Source: Bettongia penicillata ogilbyi (Eukaryota > Chordata > Mammalia > Diprotodontia > Potoroidae). From it: a stretch of DNA of 64,000 nucleotides. Positions 33,557 through 45,783 of this stretch are shown one piece after another. Each line of letters opens with the position of its first letter. Position 1 is the stretch's first letter. The notes under the pieces are model-generated. The model saw nothing but the letters and a program-made list of their open reading frames with translations. It did no database searches and was not told where the DNA came from. Location: assembly GCA_023548195.1 (NCBI GenBank), contig JAJHZJ010000076.1, forward strand, positions 186,001 through 250,000, given 5' to 3'. Both the position numbers and the translations under genes were made by a program.

Positions 33557-34505
33557 TAAATGGGTGTCAAGTAAGTTAACGCATATGCATATATTTTACA
33601 AAAATAGAAATTAATTAGACTTAAAATCTGTTAATTGGCTTAGAACCCTTTTCGTCTAGTATAAAAAGTAGATTGGGAAACAGCTTTGGATTGGTGGATC
33701 TATTGACTTCCTTGATACACTTCATAAAAATAGACAGCTGTTTTTGATACATAAACTACTACCATGTAACTTGTTTAGTCTATTGATTCATGTGCTCTGA
33801 CAAAGCCCTATATGCCAACTGTTCTGGGACTTACTGAAAAATGAGATGCCATTTCTGTTTGCAGAATAAAGAGTGGATTTAAATGTGCAAAGTTAGTTTC
33901 ATCTTTTGTTTTATTATAACTGATTTTTCTTTTAACCAAAGTACTTTCTCTAACAAAAATGGTTTCCACTTGGAAAGGAAATGGAAATTGATTCAGCCAA
34001 TACACTGAATTACTGATTGACTTACTGGAGTAAAATAAAGGAAAACAATTTTTCTAGAGTCCGTGGAACAACAAGTGTCTTTTAATTAAAATAGGTGACC
34101 ATGACTTTTATCTAGAGACTTAAGTGACAGTTTATTGCCCACAAAAACAAAGCAATGTATTTGTTGCACAAAAAATCCAGTACCAAAAAATTTCATTCCT
34201 CTTTACTGGCACAATAAAAGAAAATCACAAGAACCATTAAGACAAAGTATAAGTAATATCCACTTATGTTTTATATGTATTTTATACATATGCAGTATAT
34301 ATTATTATTGACTAGATATGTAATATATTATGTATAATATATAAATATATTTGTTTCATCTATTTATGAAGATTTGGATGTAATTTATCATTATTTTCAA
34401 AGCACAAGGCCCTTCATGTGGTTATTAATATATATTTATTGAATTAATGATAGAGTGAATGAAAGGGTTTATCAGGGGATGATGAGGATAGGACACCTGA
34501 ACAAT
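33555..34505. other. Unassigned AT-rich DNA
   Basis: Nothing recognised; 34260-34350 is TATA-rich. Confidence 0.4.
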
Positions 34506-34509
34506 ATCT

Positions 34510-34835
34510 CAGGCATATGTTATTTGCAAGGATAATATTTACCAAAATATTTATAGCAACACTTTTTTTCTGCCAACAAAGAACTGGAGACAAAATAGAC
34601 AACCAGCTAGGGAATAACTAAACAAGTTGTGGTACATGGGGGGAAAAGCTACTCAGCAATAAGAAACACTGAATACATAGAAGCATGAAAAGACACAAAT
34701 GATATGATTAAAAGGGAAGTAGGGAGAACTAGGCAATGAACATATGAAATAACTAACACAATTTAACTGAAACAACAACAAATAAAGAATGGAAACTGTA
34801 AAACTGGAACTACCAAAATTTGTCCCAAATAAAAA
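34510..34835 (+). mobile_element. Old L1 3' fragment
   Basis: ACCAAAATATTTATAGCAAC, CAAAGAACTGGAGACAAAAT, CAGCTAGGGAATAACTAAAC and AAGTTGTGGTACATGG match the L1 ORF2-end/3' region also seen at 19900-20040 and 39470-39560. Confidence 0.6.
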
Positions 34836-35084
34836 GATTAAGACATCTCCCCTAACTTCTTTACAGTGGTGCAGGACTGGTATGTGAATCACTATTTGTG
34901 TATATCAATTATTTAGATGTGCAGGTTAGTTTTCTTGAATAATTTTACATTTTTATTATATAAGATGGATTTCTAGGAACCATGTAGGAAATATCAGGAT
35001 ATGTAGGTGAGTCAATGATGTAATACAAAAGATATAAATAAAATCAAATGAATTTTTGAACGACTTGGCATATACAAGGTAGGA

Positions 35085-35290
35085 TAAATTTTATAAAATA
35101 CTTTACATGCATGTTTTAATTTATGCAAAACAGTTACCGTTTGATACATCACTTCCATTTCACAGATGGGGCAAAGGAACCTCACTGAAATGATTTACTT
35201 TTAGTCACATCGCTAGCATTGGAGGTGAGACTCAAATTCATCCTGATTTCAACTCCAACATATTTTGTTTCATCATTATACTTCATCTCA
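35085..35290 (-). repeat. MIR/CORE-SINE, antisense
   Basis: AAAATACTTTACATGCATGT, CATTTCACAGATGGGGCAAA, ACTTTTAGTCACATCGCTAG and GAGACTCAAATTCATCCTGA in antisense order. Confidence 0.6.
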
Positions 35291-35486
35291 AAATCAAATC
35301 ATAGGATTATTCTGAAACATCTGTCATTTCTTCCCCTTACATATGGAATTATCATTCTCACATTAATCTGATAATTTGATAATCAATAATTTCCTTATTG
35401 TCTTTAGAATATCTTCCTGTCCCAGATTTAGAGTATTTCCATGAGTTTCTTACTCCCTGTATAAATAACATCATCATATAAAGACA

Positions 35487-35518
35487 AACACACACACACA
35501 CACATACACACACAAACT
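35487..35518. repeat. (CA)n microsatellite
   Basis: ACACACAC run with one CATA interruption. Confidence 0.9.
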
Positions 35519-35947
35519 GAATTGGAAGTGGAGCCACAGGATTAGTACATGTGCCTTGATTAATAATCCTTCAGCAACATCGCTGACGAAGTATTGTTAA
35601 GTTTGGGCTTAAAACCTTCCAGTGGTGGGAAATTGACTACTTCTAGAAGTAGGTTATTCTAAATTTAGATAGTTCTAATGGTTATGAAGAGGATTTTTGT
35701 TTCCTTGCTTTTGTTTATATTTTTGTTTTTCCTTATATCAAACCAAAACTTGCCTGTCAGAAATTCCACTAAATTACTCTTAACTCTTGCTCTGTTACAA
35801 AAATAAATATTAATCTTCTTTTATATATTAGTTCTCCAGATTCATCAATATAGCATCATACTCTCTCTAAGTTTTTACTTATTCAGACTGGATACTTAGT
35901 TCCTTTAATTAATCCTCATAATAAAGTTACTTAAGATATTACCTTGG

Positions 35948-36196
35948 AATAGCTAGGTGTCACAGTATGTGACTGTATGGACTGGAGTTAGAAAGACTTA
36001 TCTCCCTGAGTTCAAATCTGACTTCAGACCCTTACTAGCTCTGTGACCCTGGAAAAGTCCCATAGCAATGCTTACCTCAGTTTCTTTATTTGTAAAATGA
36101 ACTAGAGAAGAAAAAGGAAAACTACTATAGTATCTTTACAAAGATAGCCCAAAAAGTGGTCATTAAGAGTTGGGCATGACAGAAATGACGATACAT
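35948..36196 (+). repeat. tRNA-headed SINE with RTE-type tail, sense, full length
   Basis: AGCTAGGTGTCACAGTATGT, CTGAGTTCAAATCTGACTTC (B box), TAGCTCTGTGACCCTGGAAA, CCTCAGTTTCTTTATTTGTA, a GAGAAGAAAAAGGAAAACTA block and a final GTTGGGCATGACAGAAATGA. Same family as 31810-32085, opposite orientation. Confidence 0.85.
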
Positions 36197-36235
36197 GTTA
36201 CAGTACTCTTGTCTACTTTGAAGGCTCCCTCTGTT

Positions 36236-36345
36236 CTTTTACTATTACTAGTACCACTACTACCACCACAACCACTGCTGCTTCTGCTACTACTACTGTC
36301 TTCATTTTTGAAGAAAACTATGACATCAGAGAAATGACAATCAAC
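36236..36345. repeat. (TAC)n-like tract and antisense end of a 6598-type repeat
   Basis: Imperfect TAC/CCA trinucleotides, then TTCATTTTTGAAGAAAACTA and TGACATCAGAGAAATGAC, the reverse of the end of the repeat at 6780-6812. Confidence 0.5.
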
Positions 36346-36590
36346 TACTAATACTAGCTAGCATTTTTATAATGCTTACTACATTCCAGCTACTGTGATA
36401 AACACTTTACAATAATGATTTCATCCACACAACTCCAGGAGCAACATGTTAGGTGCTTTTATTATCAACATTTTACAACTGAGGCAAAGTGAGGCAAATA
36501 GAGACTAAGTGATTTGCACAAAGTCATATAGGTAGTAAGTAACAGAGAACAAATATGAATTCAGGTCTCCTTGTCTCTTTGGCGGGCATG
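36345..36590 (-). repeat. MIR/CORE-SINE, antisense
   Basis: CTAGCATTTTTATAATGCTT, ACTACATTCCAGCTACTGTG, a GAGGCAAAGTGAGGCAAATA block and ACAAAGTCATATAGGTAGTA. Confidence 0.7.
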
Positions 36591-36954
36591 TTGTCAAATG
36601 AAAAATCTAATAGAGCACCTAGATCTCAGTATAGTACCTTATATGGAGTAGGATTAGGGGAGTATACAGCAGGGCCACCACTCAGATCCGTGACTGTGGA
36701 TACTCAAGAAGCCTAAGATCATATTAGCTTCTTTCATCTTCCATGCTACACCCACACTTTATGTAGAAAATGAAATTTGTTAAAAGTACTAAATCTCTTT
36801 CACATGAAGTTTTATAAAATTCCTCATTTATCTCCTATTCAATCCCATCACATTAGTTTTGTTATACCACTCCAGATTATAAAGAAGTGTGAGTATCCTC
36901 ATTGCATCGTTTGTCTTATTTGTAATACTTTTAATTTCATAGATAATAGAGTTA

Positions 36955-37205
36955 ACATCAACAACATTTATATAGCTCTTACTTTGTACAAGGCATGTTC
37001 TAAGAGCTTTACAGTTATTATCTAATCTGATCCTCGCAATAACCCTGGAAAGTAGGTCTTATTTTTATTCCCATCTTGGAGATGAAGAAACTAAAACAAA
37101 AGATGTTTAATGACTTGCTCAAAGTTGTAAAGGTGGTAAGTGTCTGAGCCCATGTTTGACCTTAGGTACTCCTGAATCCAAGCCCGGCTCTCTATCTACT
37201 GGATT
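36955..37205 (-). repeat. MIR/CORE-SINE, antisense, nearly full length
   Basis: ACATTTATATAGCTCTTACT, ACAAGGCATGTTCTAAGAGC, CTGATCCTCGCAATAACCCT, TGGAGATGAAGAAACTAAAA and AGGTGGTAAGTGTCTGAGCC. Confidence 0.75.
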
Positions 37206-37342
37206 TTGTTATTAATAAGAACTCTGAGGAAAAGAAATACCCTCTACCATTTTGTCTTAGGCATTTTTCTATAATATATAGCCCTTCCTCATTTTGATCA
37301 CCTTAACAATTTATAAACATATCATTTATGCTTAAGATACAT

Positions 37343-37344
37343 AC

Positions 37345-37403
<59 letters not shown>
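37343..37403. repeat. (TA)n(TG)n microsatellite
   Basis: Short TA run followed by about 48 bp of TG. Confidence 0.96.
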
Positions 37404-37404
<1 letters not shown>

Positions 37405-37409
37405 CCTAA

Positions 37410-37950
37410 GCTTAACTGTTTTAAATGATTAATAAATTTAAATACATCGATTTAGAGTCAACCAAACTTAACTGTTTAACTACTGTTGGAAAAATTGAAA
37501 AATCAAATAAGACATAGTTCTTGTCCTCTTAAGGATCACCCTTTTACCGGGTACATTCAACAATTATGAAAGGAAATCATAATAAATGCACAAGGGACAC
37601 AGTTATCATTCCATGGGAAGATCAGGTAAAGAAAGATATCTTGAATATTAACTATAACTCCAATTATTGAAGCTAATGATTCATAGCTTTGGAATTCCTG
37701 AATTACATCAACAAAATTTATTCTCACCTTTGCAAAACCCTTTATGATTTATAGACTTTTGTGATTTATGTTTCCCTTCTACCCTGCAGGCTTTTTAAAA
37801 ATGCATTTGACATTCCAATTTATGTTCTTTTTCCTTGGTTGTGATATTTCCAAAACAGAATTTAAAAAAAAAAGTACTCTATACTCAATCTCAATTCTTT
37901 CTATTGCTTGATCACATCAGTTACTCTACTCTTCATTTTCCTCAAACTCT
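37410..37950. other. Unassigned AT-rich DNA
   Basis: Nothing recognised. Confidence 0.4.
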
Positions 37951-37954
37951 TCAT

Positions 37955-38575
37955 TTTATATTAAGTTTATTTTTCAATATTTTATTTTAATTTTTCAAAT
38001 AGCATGTAAATAAATTTTACATTCATTCTTTAATATTTTGAGTTCCAAATTCTCTCTATCCATCTTTCTTCTTCCTTTGGAATGAGAAGATAAGCAATTC
38101 AATACAGGTTGTATACCTACAGTCATGAGAAATATATTTCCATATTAGTCCTGTTGTGAAAGAAAATACAATCCTCCTTTCCCCATCAAAAAAGAAAGAA
38201 AGTTATTTTTAAGTTTTGATATGAACTGAGAGTATCTCAGTTCTTTTCCTGGCATTTTTACCATAAGTTCTTCATAACTGTCTTAAATCATTTTGTTTGT
38301 TTCTGAGGATAGCTAAATCATTTACAATTCATAATCATACAATAAAGCTATTACTGTGCACAATTTTATTCTAGTTCTGTTCACTTAACTTTGTATGAGT
38401 TCATATCGATTTTTTTCTGACACCATCCTGATATGATTTCTAATAGCACAATGGTATTCAATTGCAATTATATACCACAGCTTCTTTAGTCATTCCTCTA
38501 TTGATGGACATCCTGTCAGTTTCCAATTCTAGATCACCGCATGAAGAGGTGTTTTAAATGTTTTTGTCCATGTGG
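37955..38575 (-). mobile_element. L1 3' end (ORF2 end and 3' UTR), minus
   Basis: Plus-strand reading AAATTTTACATTCATTCTTT, TTGAGTTCCAAATTCTCTCT, then AATAGCACAATGGTATTCAA and CATTCCTCTATTGATGGACA, matching 47760-48410 and the HAL1 3' ends. Stops abruptly near 38575. Confidence 0.75.
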
Positions 38576-38589
38576 CTGAGCCTACTATG

Positions 38590-38830
38590 GTAACTTCTAG
38601 GGCAACTCTGGGTGAAAAGACAACTTTCAGCAGCCAGACAATGAGATGGACATTCAATGAAATAGGGGACTTTAAGACATTCCAGATGAAAATACCAGAG
38701 TTAAACAGAAAATTTGATCTCCAAATACAAGATCCAACAGGGGTATAAAAAGATAAAGAGGAAAGAAAAATAAAACATGTAATTCAAGAAGGGCAATCTA
38801 TTTATATCACTACATGGGAAGATCGAAATT
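38590..38830 (+). pseudogene. L1 ORF1 C-terminal fragment, plus
   Basis: Aligns with the intact ORF1 end at 62030-62260: AGGGGACTTTAAGACATTCC, AGAGTTAAACAGAAAATTTG, then the start of the ORF1-adjacent untranslated region with ACTACATGGGAAGATCG. Opposite in orientation to both neighbours. Confidence 0.6.
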
Positions 38831-38869
38831 GAATGAGAATTCTGGAAATTGCTATATTGGCCAGTGATT

Positions 38870-39135
38870 TAGTCCCTGAGTCCTGTTCCAGGTTTGTCGG
38901 GGCCGGGTCTGTGCTGGTGTGTTTTGCATTAGACTGTGCTTCTCCTCAGACTGGTGCAAGAGACCTTTCCTGTTGATCTTCTAGGTTGTCTTGGGCTAAA
39001 AATGTCTTTTATTCTGTCAATTTAGTGGTTATGCTGCTCTAGAATTTTAGAGTCATTTTATAGATACTTAAGGATTGGAGGGAGAGCCCAAGCAATTCCC
39101 TGTTTTTATTCCACCATTGTGGCACCACCCTCTAT
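38870..39135 (-). mobile_element. L1/HAL1 5' UTR fragment, minus
   Basis: Resembles the 5' end of HAL1 copy 2 (18950-19274): a TGTCTTGGGCTAAAAATG..CTTTTATTCTGTC block, GCTGCTCTAGAATTTTAGAG, then TATTCCACCATTGTGGCACC at the element start. Confidence 0.6.
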
Positions 39136-39154
39136 AGTTACATATTTTTTAAAT

Positions 39155-40085
39155 GTTATAAACCACTATTGATTAGAGAAAGGCAAATTTAAAAAAAAAA
39201 CTCTGTTCAATCATATCATACCTATCAGATTGCAAATATTACAAAAAGTAAAGAAAATGATGAATGCTGGCAGGGATGTGGGGATATTGGGACACTAATG
39301 TACATTTGGTCAAATTCTGAACTGATTCAATCATTCTGGACAGCAGTTTGGAATTCTGCCTACAGGACAATATAACTGCACATGCTCTTTGATTCAGCAA
39401 CAGCATTAACAGGTCTGTATCCAAAAGCAAATAAAAAATAAAAGAAACCTTTGAAAAAGACCTATATGTCCAGAAATATTTATAGCAGTTCTTTTAGTAT
39501 GGTGGCAAAGAATTTGAAATTTAGGACATCCTCATCAATTGGGTAAGACCTTAAGAAGATATCATGCATGATTGCAATAGAATAGTATTGTGCCAAAGGA
39601 AATCATGAGCAAAATGCTTTCAAAAAACCTGGAAATACTTGTATAAACTGATGCAAAGTATAGTGAGCAGAAATAGTAGATCACGGTACACAGTAATATA
39701 TTATTATATGTTGATTAACTGTGAATGATTTAACTACTCCCAGCAATACATAGATCCATGACAATTCTGAAGGCTGTAAAATGAAACATCTTATTGAACC
39801 CCGAAGAAACAGCTGGTAGAATCTAAATGCATATCAAAGCATAGTGTTTTCCCTTTTTTCTTGATATTTTCTTTAGTTTCTATATCACAACTAATGTGGC
39901 TAATGTGGCAATATGTTTTGCATGACTGAACATGTATAACCTTTATCAAGTTACTTAATGGGGGAGGGCAAGGAGAGAGTGAGAGAATTTGAAACTCCAA
40001 TTGCAAATATAAATGATTGTTTTCGAAAGGATAATGGGAAAAATAAAACTTTAAAATGTAAAAGATGACAATAATAAAATGGAAA
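39155..40085 (+). mobile_element. 5'-truncated L1, ORF2 end plus 3' UTR
   Basis: CACTATTGATTAGAGAAAGG, CTGATTCAATCATTCTGGAC, AGAAATATTTATAGCAGTTC, ATCAATTGGGTAAGACCTTA, then a 3' UTR with CATGTATAACCTTTATCAAG and a tail-like GGGAAAAATAAAACTTTAAA. Homologous to 19553-20455. Confidence 0.78.
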
Positions 40086-40089
40086 TCTT

Positions 40090-40925
40090 TCATTTAAAAA
40101 TAATCTTAATTTTTAAAAATATATTTCAAAATCATATAAGATTAGGATATTCTTCTATTGGTCTAATAAGAGAAATAAAAACAGTTCATTATTTTCATTT
40201 CATTTACATATGATATTTTGATTTTGTATGTATGAACATATACTATACAATATGTGTGTATTATATATAATATGTATTTTATGTAAAATGAACATACTAA
40301 AACCATGTATTTATTGAGATTACATTGCTTCAGTTTTATATATGTGTTTATAACATTATGTATTAAACCTACTATAATAAAAATTGAGTTTGTATAGCAC
40401 GTCACATATGATACATACATGCATGTGTATATATGCATATATGTTTTATGCATCTACATATACATTTATACATCCTATCATTGGGTATCTCAAAGGTATA
40501 TTTATGAAAAATACATTGCAAAGAAGAAAAGTACTTGTATTGTCTAGCTTAGTAGCTGAAAAATCCCTTACATCTAGAAGCTTTCTTGGAAAAGAAGTTA
40601 GCACTTCCGTTAATAGCTCTCAAATTACTGGGCCTTTGATGAATCAAATGGGACACTGAATTCCTATGCCAATTGTTCTTTCAGTTGGCTTCTGCTAGGA
40701 GGTATTTCAATGTGGAAATTGCTATTAAGAGCTCTCATCTCTCTCACCATACAAAAGGCATTCTTAAGGGAATAGAGAAACTATGTGCCAGTGGAACTTG
40801 TCAAGATGCTGTATTATTTAATGACTTTTGTAAATCATAAGGAAGGAAATAGAGGAGAAATAACTAAGATTTATATTTATTCTTCGATCCATATTTCTTC
40901 TAGTATGTGTCAGCATGAATATCCT
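40090..40925. other. Unassigned AT-rich DNA
   Basis: TATA/TACATA-rich in 40200-40480. No gene or repeat recognised. Confidence 0.4.
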
Positions 40926-40929
40926 GCAA

Positions 40930-41230
40930 ATAACCTGCATTCACATACTGCTTTGCCATTTACAAAGTGCTTTCCACTATATTAGGTCTACATTCATAGT
41001 GCTTCAAAACCATCAATAGGTCACTGAAATGCTCTGAGCAACATGTGTAAAGTCTATTTAAATTATTATTTTCAAGGTTCTGACAGCGATAATTAGTAAT
41101 AAACTTCTTTATGGAGGGAGAAACGGAAGTACAGAGAGGTTAAGTGATTTGCTGATTGCCTTGGAGGCCTCAGAAATAGAGAAAGTATTAGACCTCAAGA
41201 GTCCCTAGAGTTACCAACCCATTAAGCCAC
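40930..41230 (-). repeat. MIR/CORE-SINE-type copy, antisense, with insertion
   Basis: TTGCCATTTACAAAGTGCTT at the tail and GAGGGAGAAACGGAAGTACA, GAGAGGTTAAGTGATTTGCT at the head side, separated by extra sequence. Confidence 0.55.
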
Positions 41231-41234
41231 ACAA

Positions 41235-42295
41235 GGTTTCAAATGAAAAATATATAAATATAAATACACACACACACAATCTAATTTCACTGCTGCCTAA
41301 TGGTTTTGCAACATGTGTGTGGATGTACTGCAGTTATTATTGAACTTTTTTTTTAACAGAAGATAGGGAAGAGAGAAAGTGTGAAAGAAGACAAAATAAT
41401 TAGCTCATTAAGTCTCACTTAGGAATCTGCCAAAATATAAATCCAAAAATGAGTTATATCAATAAAAAATCCTTTACAATAAAAGCTATTTCTTTCAGCC
41501 TCCACAAAAATATGAGGCAAATTTTTAGAACATATATTATATAGCAGACCACATTTTTACAATAACACGTGACTGAAGAGTACAGAAAATATATTTGCAT
41601 AGTATTTATTGTTTATTGACCATAAATATATAATTGTTTCTTAGAGCAAAACGCAACTTTAAAAAGTGTTATATATTAAGGCACCTTCAATGAAATATTA
41701 AAATCCTACAAGATTCCGTTACTGACACAATAACAGAGATATATTTGTTTTATTATCTATTAATTATTAGCATTAAGAGAGGTATACAATGAAATGTGTG
41801 ATCAATAAGGTTCTTAGCACTATCATAAAACTAGTCTAGCACAAAGTCAAAATAGAACAGGAAATCCCTTTAGAAGATAAGTTCCCCCAGCTATTCTTCC
41901 TTGAAAATTATATTGTGTTAATTTTTTCAAGTCCTATATTATAATAAAGCCTTCTAAAAATCACTATCACTAAAAATAATTTGGTCTAATTCTCAACATA
42001 AGAATACTCAAGTAGAGAAAGGGGAAAAAAGTCTTACTGCCCAGACTATGATGTATCTTCAGTTTGTCCATCAGCAAATTCATCTTAGATAGAATCTACA
42101 GATGAATTAGAGAATACAGATGAATTAGAGAATGAAATTGGAAGAGTGTATGTGTTTTAAAAATTGTGGAAGGCAAGAGCCCTTGGAGAAGCTGTGTAGT
42201 AGTAAATCATGGACCAGTAAGTCACCTTAAAGGAACTGGAAGATCTACAGAGTGTGCAGATAAACTATAACACATTACAAACTATGACAAATTAG
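41235..42295. other. Unassigned AT-rich DNA
   Basis: A short (CA)n at 41264-41278. A direct repeat of AGATGAATTAGAGAATACAG/AGATGAATTAGAGAATGAAA at about 42101-42138. Otherwise nothing recognised. Confidence 0.4.
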
Positions 42296-42299
42296 TGGA

Positions 42300-42470
42300 A
42301 AGAAAGAGTAGTAGATTTTGAGTTAAAGAACTTGAGGTTAAATCACAGTTTTGATAATTAACTGTTAGACACTGTGAAATTCATTTACCTACTCTTGGAC
42401 ACTTAGTTTGTAATGAAGCCTCTAGACTCCATTATCAGAATAATGTTTCAAAATAATTGAAGGAAATGTT
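42300..42470 (+). repeat. MIR-type copy, sense
   Basis: AAAGAACTTGAGGTTAAATC, CTGTGAAATTCATTTACCTA and CTCTTGGACACTTAGTTTGT in sense order. Confidence 0.55.
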
Positions 42471-42559
42471 ATATTTCAGCTAGTGTTGGACAATAAGGAT
42501 GCATTATTTCTAATCTAAGTTCACAGATTCCAGGTTAAGATCTCCTCTTTTAGAGTACA

Positions 42560-42740
42560 TAAATTTTTATAGCACAAATAGCATTGGCATCAAATATTGG
42601 CTTCACCAGTTACAATGCATGCAGTTCTGAGTTAATTACTTCATCTCTCTAGACCTCAATGTTCTCTTGTGTGAAATGAGGGGTTTAACTGGAAAATTTC
42701 AAAGATCCCCTTCCAATCCAAAATCCAATGATTACATGGG
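42560..42740 (+). repeat. MIR/CORE-SINE, sense
   Basis: TTCTGAGTTAATTACTTCAT, CTCTCTAGACCTCAATGTTC, GTGTGAAATGAGGGGTTTAA and AGATCCCCTTCCAATCCAAA. Confidence 0.65.
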
Positions 42741-42978
42741 CAGATATGATCAAAATAATATTGAACAGGAAAAAGATTTAATTAAATAATAAGACCTAAT
42801 TACATAATTAAGCACATTAAAATTGTTTTCAGCAACACTTTCAAAAGAGCCAGTTTTATAAGATGGTTTTCCTTCTATTAATACATGTGTCCACTGTTTT
42901 CACTTTCTACATTGAAAAAGTTATCCCATCAAAATCTGCTCAATTGAAATGTCTCCAAGCATATGTTGGAAGCACTTA

Positions 42979-43180
42979 TAAAGGAGAAAGGGAGGGAACT
43001 AAAAAGGGAGAAAGAAAACAAAGAGACAAAGAGAGAGAAAATTAGAAAAAAAAAGGAGGGAGAAAGAAAGAGAGGAAGGTAAGGGAGAAAGAAAAAGAGA
43101 TGGGTGGAGCGAAAGAGAGAGAATGAAAGATGAGATAAAAAGGCAGGGAAGAGGGAGGGAGAGAGAAGAGAAAGAAAATC
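42979..43180. repeat. Purine-rich (GA/GAAA/GGGA) tract
   Basis: About 200 bp almost free of pyrimidines on plus, imperfect. Confidence 0.9.
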
Positions 43181-43399
43181 CTTTTATAATGCTTGTCAAA
43201 TGGGGAAAAATGTATTCATTGACCCAAATTATGAAGTTTTCTGAAGATGGACTCAAACAAGCAACTAAATCTACTTTATTTATACTTTGATATGTTTTAT
43301 AGATTAGAGTTTACTTAGCCCATTTTAATGACTTCTCCCCCCAAGTAAAATATGATTGAGTGAGAAATAGGAATGATGCTGTTGTGAAGCTCTTTCTTC

Positions 43400-43715
43400 G
43401 TAATCGTTACTGTAAAATCTATGAACTTCTTCCAGTTCTCACTGGTCACATGAGAACAGCAGGATTAAGCATTTTCATAAACTGTGCTTCTATAAACAAT
43501 TGCAGCATGATTATGAACTTATGATGGAGCCTGTCATAAGAATACAGGGTGCTTCCTGATCCAGGCTACAGGTACTCATGCAATGGTTATGCCTTTCTGA
43601 GGTCAATACCATTTTGCATCCAATTATCTCTCAGATGATAACAATCTATCTTAATATTTGCTCTTTCTCCAAGAGACAACTCATTAACCATAACTATTTG
43701 CTCTACATTTGTGGT
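43400..43715 (+). repeat. Unidentified diverged direct repeat, copy 1
   Basis: Collinear with 45784-46110. Anchor pairs: AATCGTTACTGTAAAATCTA at 43402; AGGATTAAGCATTTTCATAA at 43461; TTGCATCCAATTATCTCTCA at 43615; TCATTAACC at 43681; TGCTCTACATTT at 43699. The 154-bp spacing between the two strongest anchors is identical in both copies. Family not recognised. Confidence 0.65.
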
Positions 43716-43734
43716 TTTGAAGTGCAGTCTGTTA

Positions 43735-45765
43735 CTAGAAAAATGATATATCAGATTATGTATTCTTGTTGATATTCTCATTGAATATAGAAGAGATATG
43801 AAGAGCCCAACACAGCAGCGGGATGGACATGAATGCCATTAAGGATAAGAAAGATCAAGAAGTAATTACAATTAATTTGTTTCAGAACAAAACAGATTTG
43901 TTGTGAAGGAAGAGAAGAGAGTTGAATATATTACTTTGCTTTAACAAGAATTATCGTAAATATGTCAAGGCAAATTTTTGGTGAGGTAGACAATTTGACA
44001 ATTTAGTCATCTCAGAAATGAGTGAAGGATAGTGAAAACAAGCAACTAGAGCTGGATGTGTTAGAGGACTGAATTTTTCACTTTTATTAAATTTCAAAAA
44101 TCATTAGCTAAATGCAGATGGTTTAGAAACCATAGTTCCTGGTCATCGGGCAGTCACTACCCAAAGGTACTATAGCTTAAAAAACTTAATATGTAAATAT
44201 TTTTTCCACCAAGTAAATGTCAGCCTCTGACAGACAATCTTCAAGAAATATCATTGCACAATGATAATGATCCCCTTTCAATGGAAAACATCCCAAGTGA
44301 TTATTTAGCCATACTTTCCATTCCACTTCTGAAAGACTAAATTTAGCATGTGAGTTCCTGAAGGAAAGAAGGCAACTTTGTTTTCGTTTTATCTTCCTTT
44401 GTATCCTTAGTGCTTAGTGAAGTACCGGACTCGGTGTAAGCACTTAATGAATGCCTTTTGACTGGATATGACCTCCACAGTTAACAAACTCCTCTTCCAT
44501 CTTAGAGCTCTTGTTCTCACATTTTTCTACAGTCTTATGCTCACTGAACCTAGTTCTTCCTGAATACAACATATAAGTGTCCTTTTAAAACCTGTTTGCA
44601 TATTTTCTTAGATCCCATATTCTGCAATAAACCTTGTCCTCCTAACAGTACCTTTCTTTCTCATATTACCTCCTATGTACTCTGCCATATATCTTGTACC
44701 TTTTATCTTCTTCATTAAAACACAAGTTCTTTGAGAGCAAGTAATAGTTTTACTTCTTTTTGTAACCACGGACTATAGCAGAGTTCTTGGCCTAAAGGAA
44801 AAGCTTAATAAGGTGTTAGAATTATTATACTCCTTGTTTACACTACTACGTCTGCATCTACAATCATTATTCAGAAACAACTGCATGAAAAATTATCTTA
44901 TTCTACTCACAACCAGTTGCTTTCACCTGACTCCCCAAATCCCTCTTTCTCTTTTCTGTAAGTTTAGTCCCTATCTTCTGTTCCACTCAAATTCCTGCAA
45001 TCTTTGAATATCCTGTCTTCTCATTTCTTCAACTACCTTCTTTCCAGTCTTATTTGGACCATACATAGACATTGTTAAACATCCTTGCCTCTAACTCAGT
45101 TTACACACGACATCAAAATTATTAGTTATGTTTGATTAAAATTTAATCTTGGTGGTGTCAATAAACAGGCTAGACGATGGGATGATAGAGACAGAAGGAA
45201 ACATATGTCTGGGTTTTCCTTTTCTCAAAAAAAAATAGAAAATAGGAGATGATACTAATGGTGTGATGATGATGATGATGCCACTTAAACATATTTTAGA
45301 AGTACAGGTGAATTCGTGGACAGTAATAGAAATGCAAAGATAACGAAAACAACATCAAATAAAATATTAATACACAAAAAAATAAAAAAGTTCTGGATAC
45401 TCAAAAGTATTATTTTGTCACTACTCTTAAATTACATATGAAACAAAAACTGAAGTATGTAGCAGGAGATCACAGTTTTACACAAAATCCTTTGTTGTTA
45501 CTGTCTATATACTGGGATGTTCATATTATTGGTTATTCTTTAGTTCATAATTTTATAAAAATGAGTGGGAGAAAACAAATAGATGACTAATATTTTGTAC
45601 TCTATCAGTACAATCTCTAGTTCAGTTTGCTGGTGATAGTGTTGTGAGGGAGAATATTGTATAGTAGATGGATTATTGAGAGTGCCCTGTGGTGTAAAAA
45701 TCAAAACACATAAATAAAACACTTTTCCTAAAGAAGCTACTCTATCACCACAACCCACAAACTCT
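43735..45765. other. Mostly unassigned DNA with L2-type tail motifs
   Basis: 44385-44465 (GTATCCTTAGTGCTTAGTGA, GCACTTAATGAATGCC) and 44705-44815 (CACAAGTTCTTTGAGAGCAA, AAGCTTAATAAGG) look like L2 3' ends on plus. The remainder is unrecognised. Confidence 0.45.
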
Positions 45766-45783
45766 TCTGAACCAGTTGCCCCT

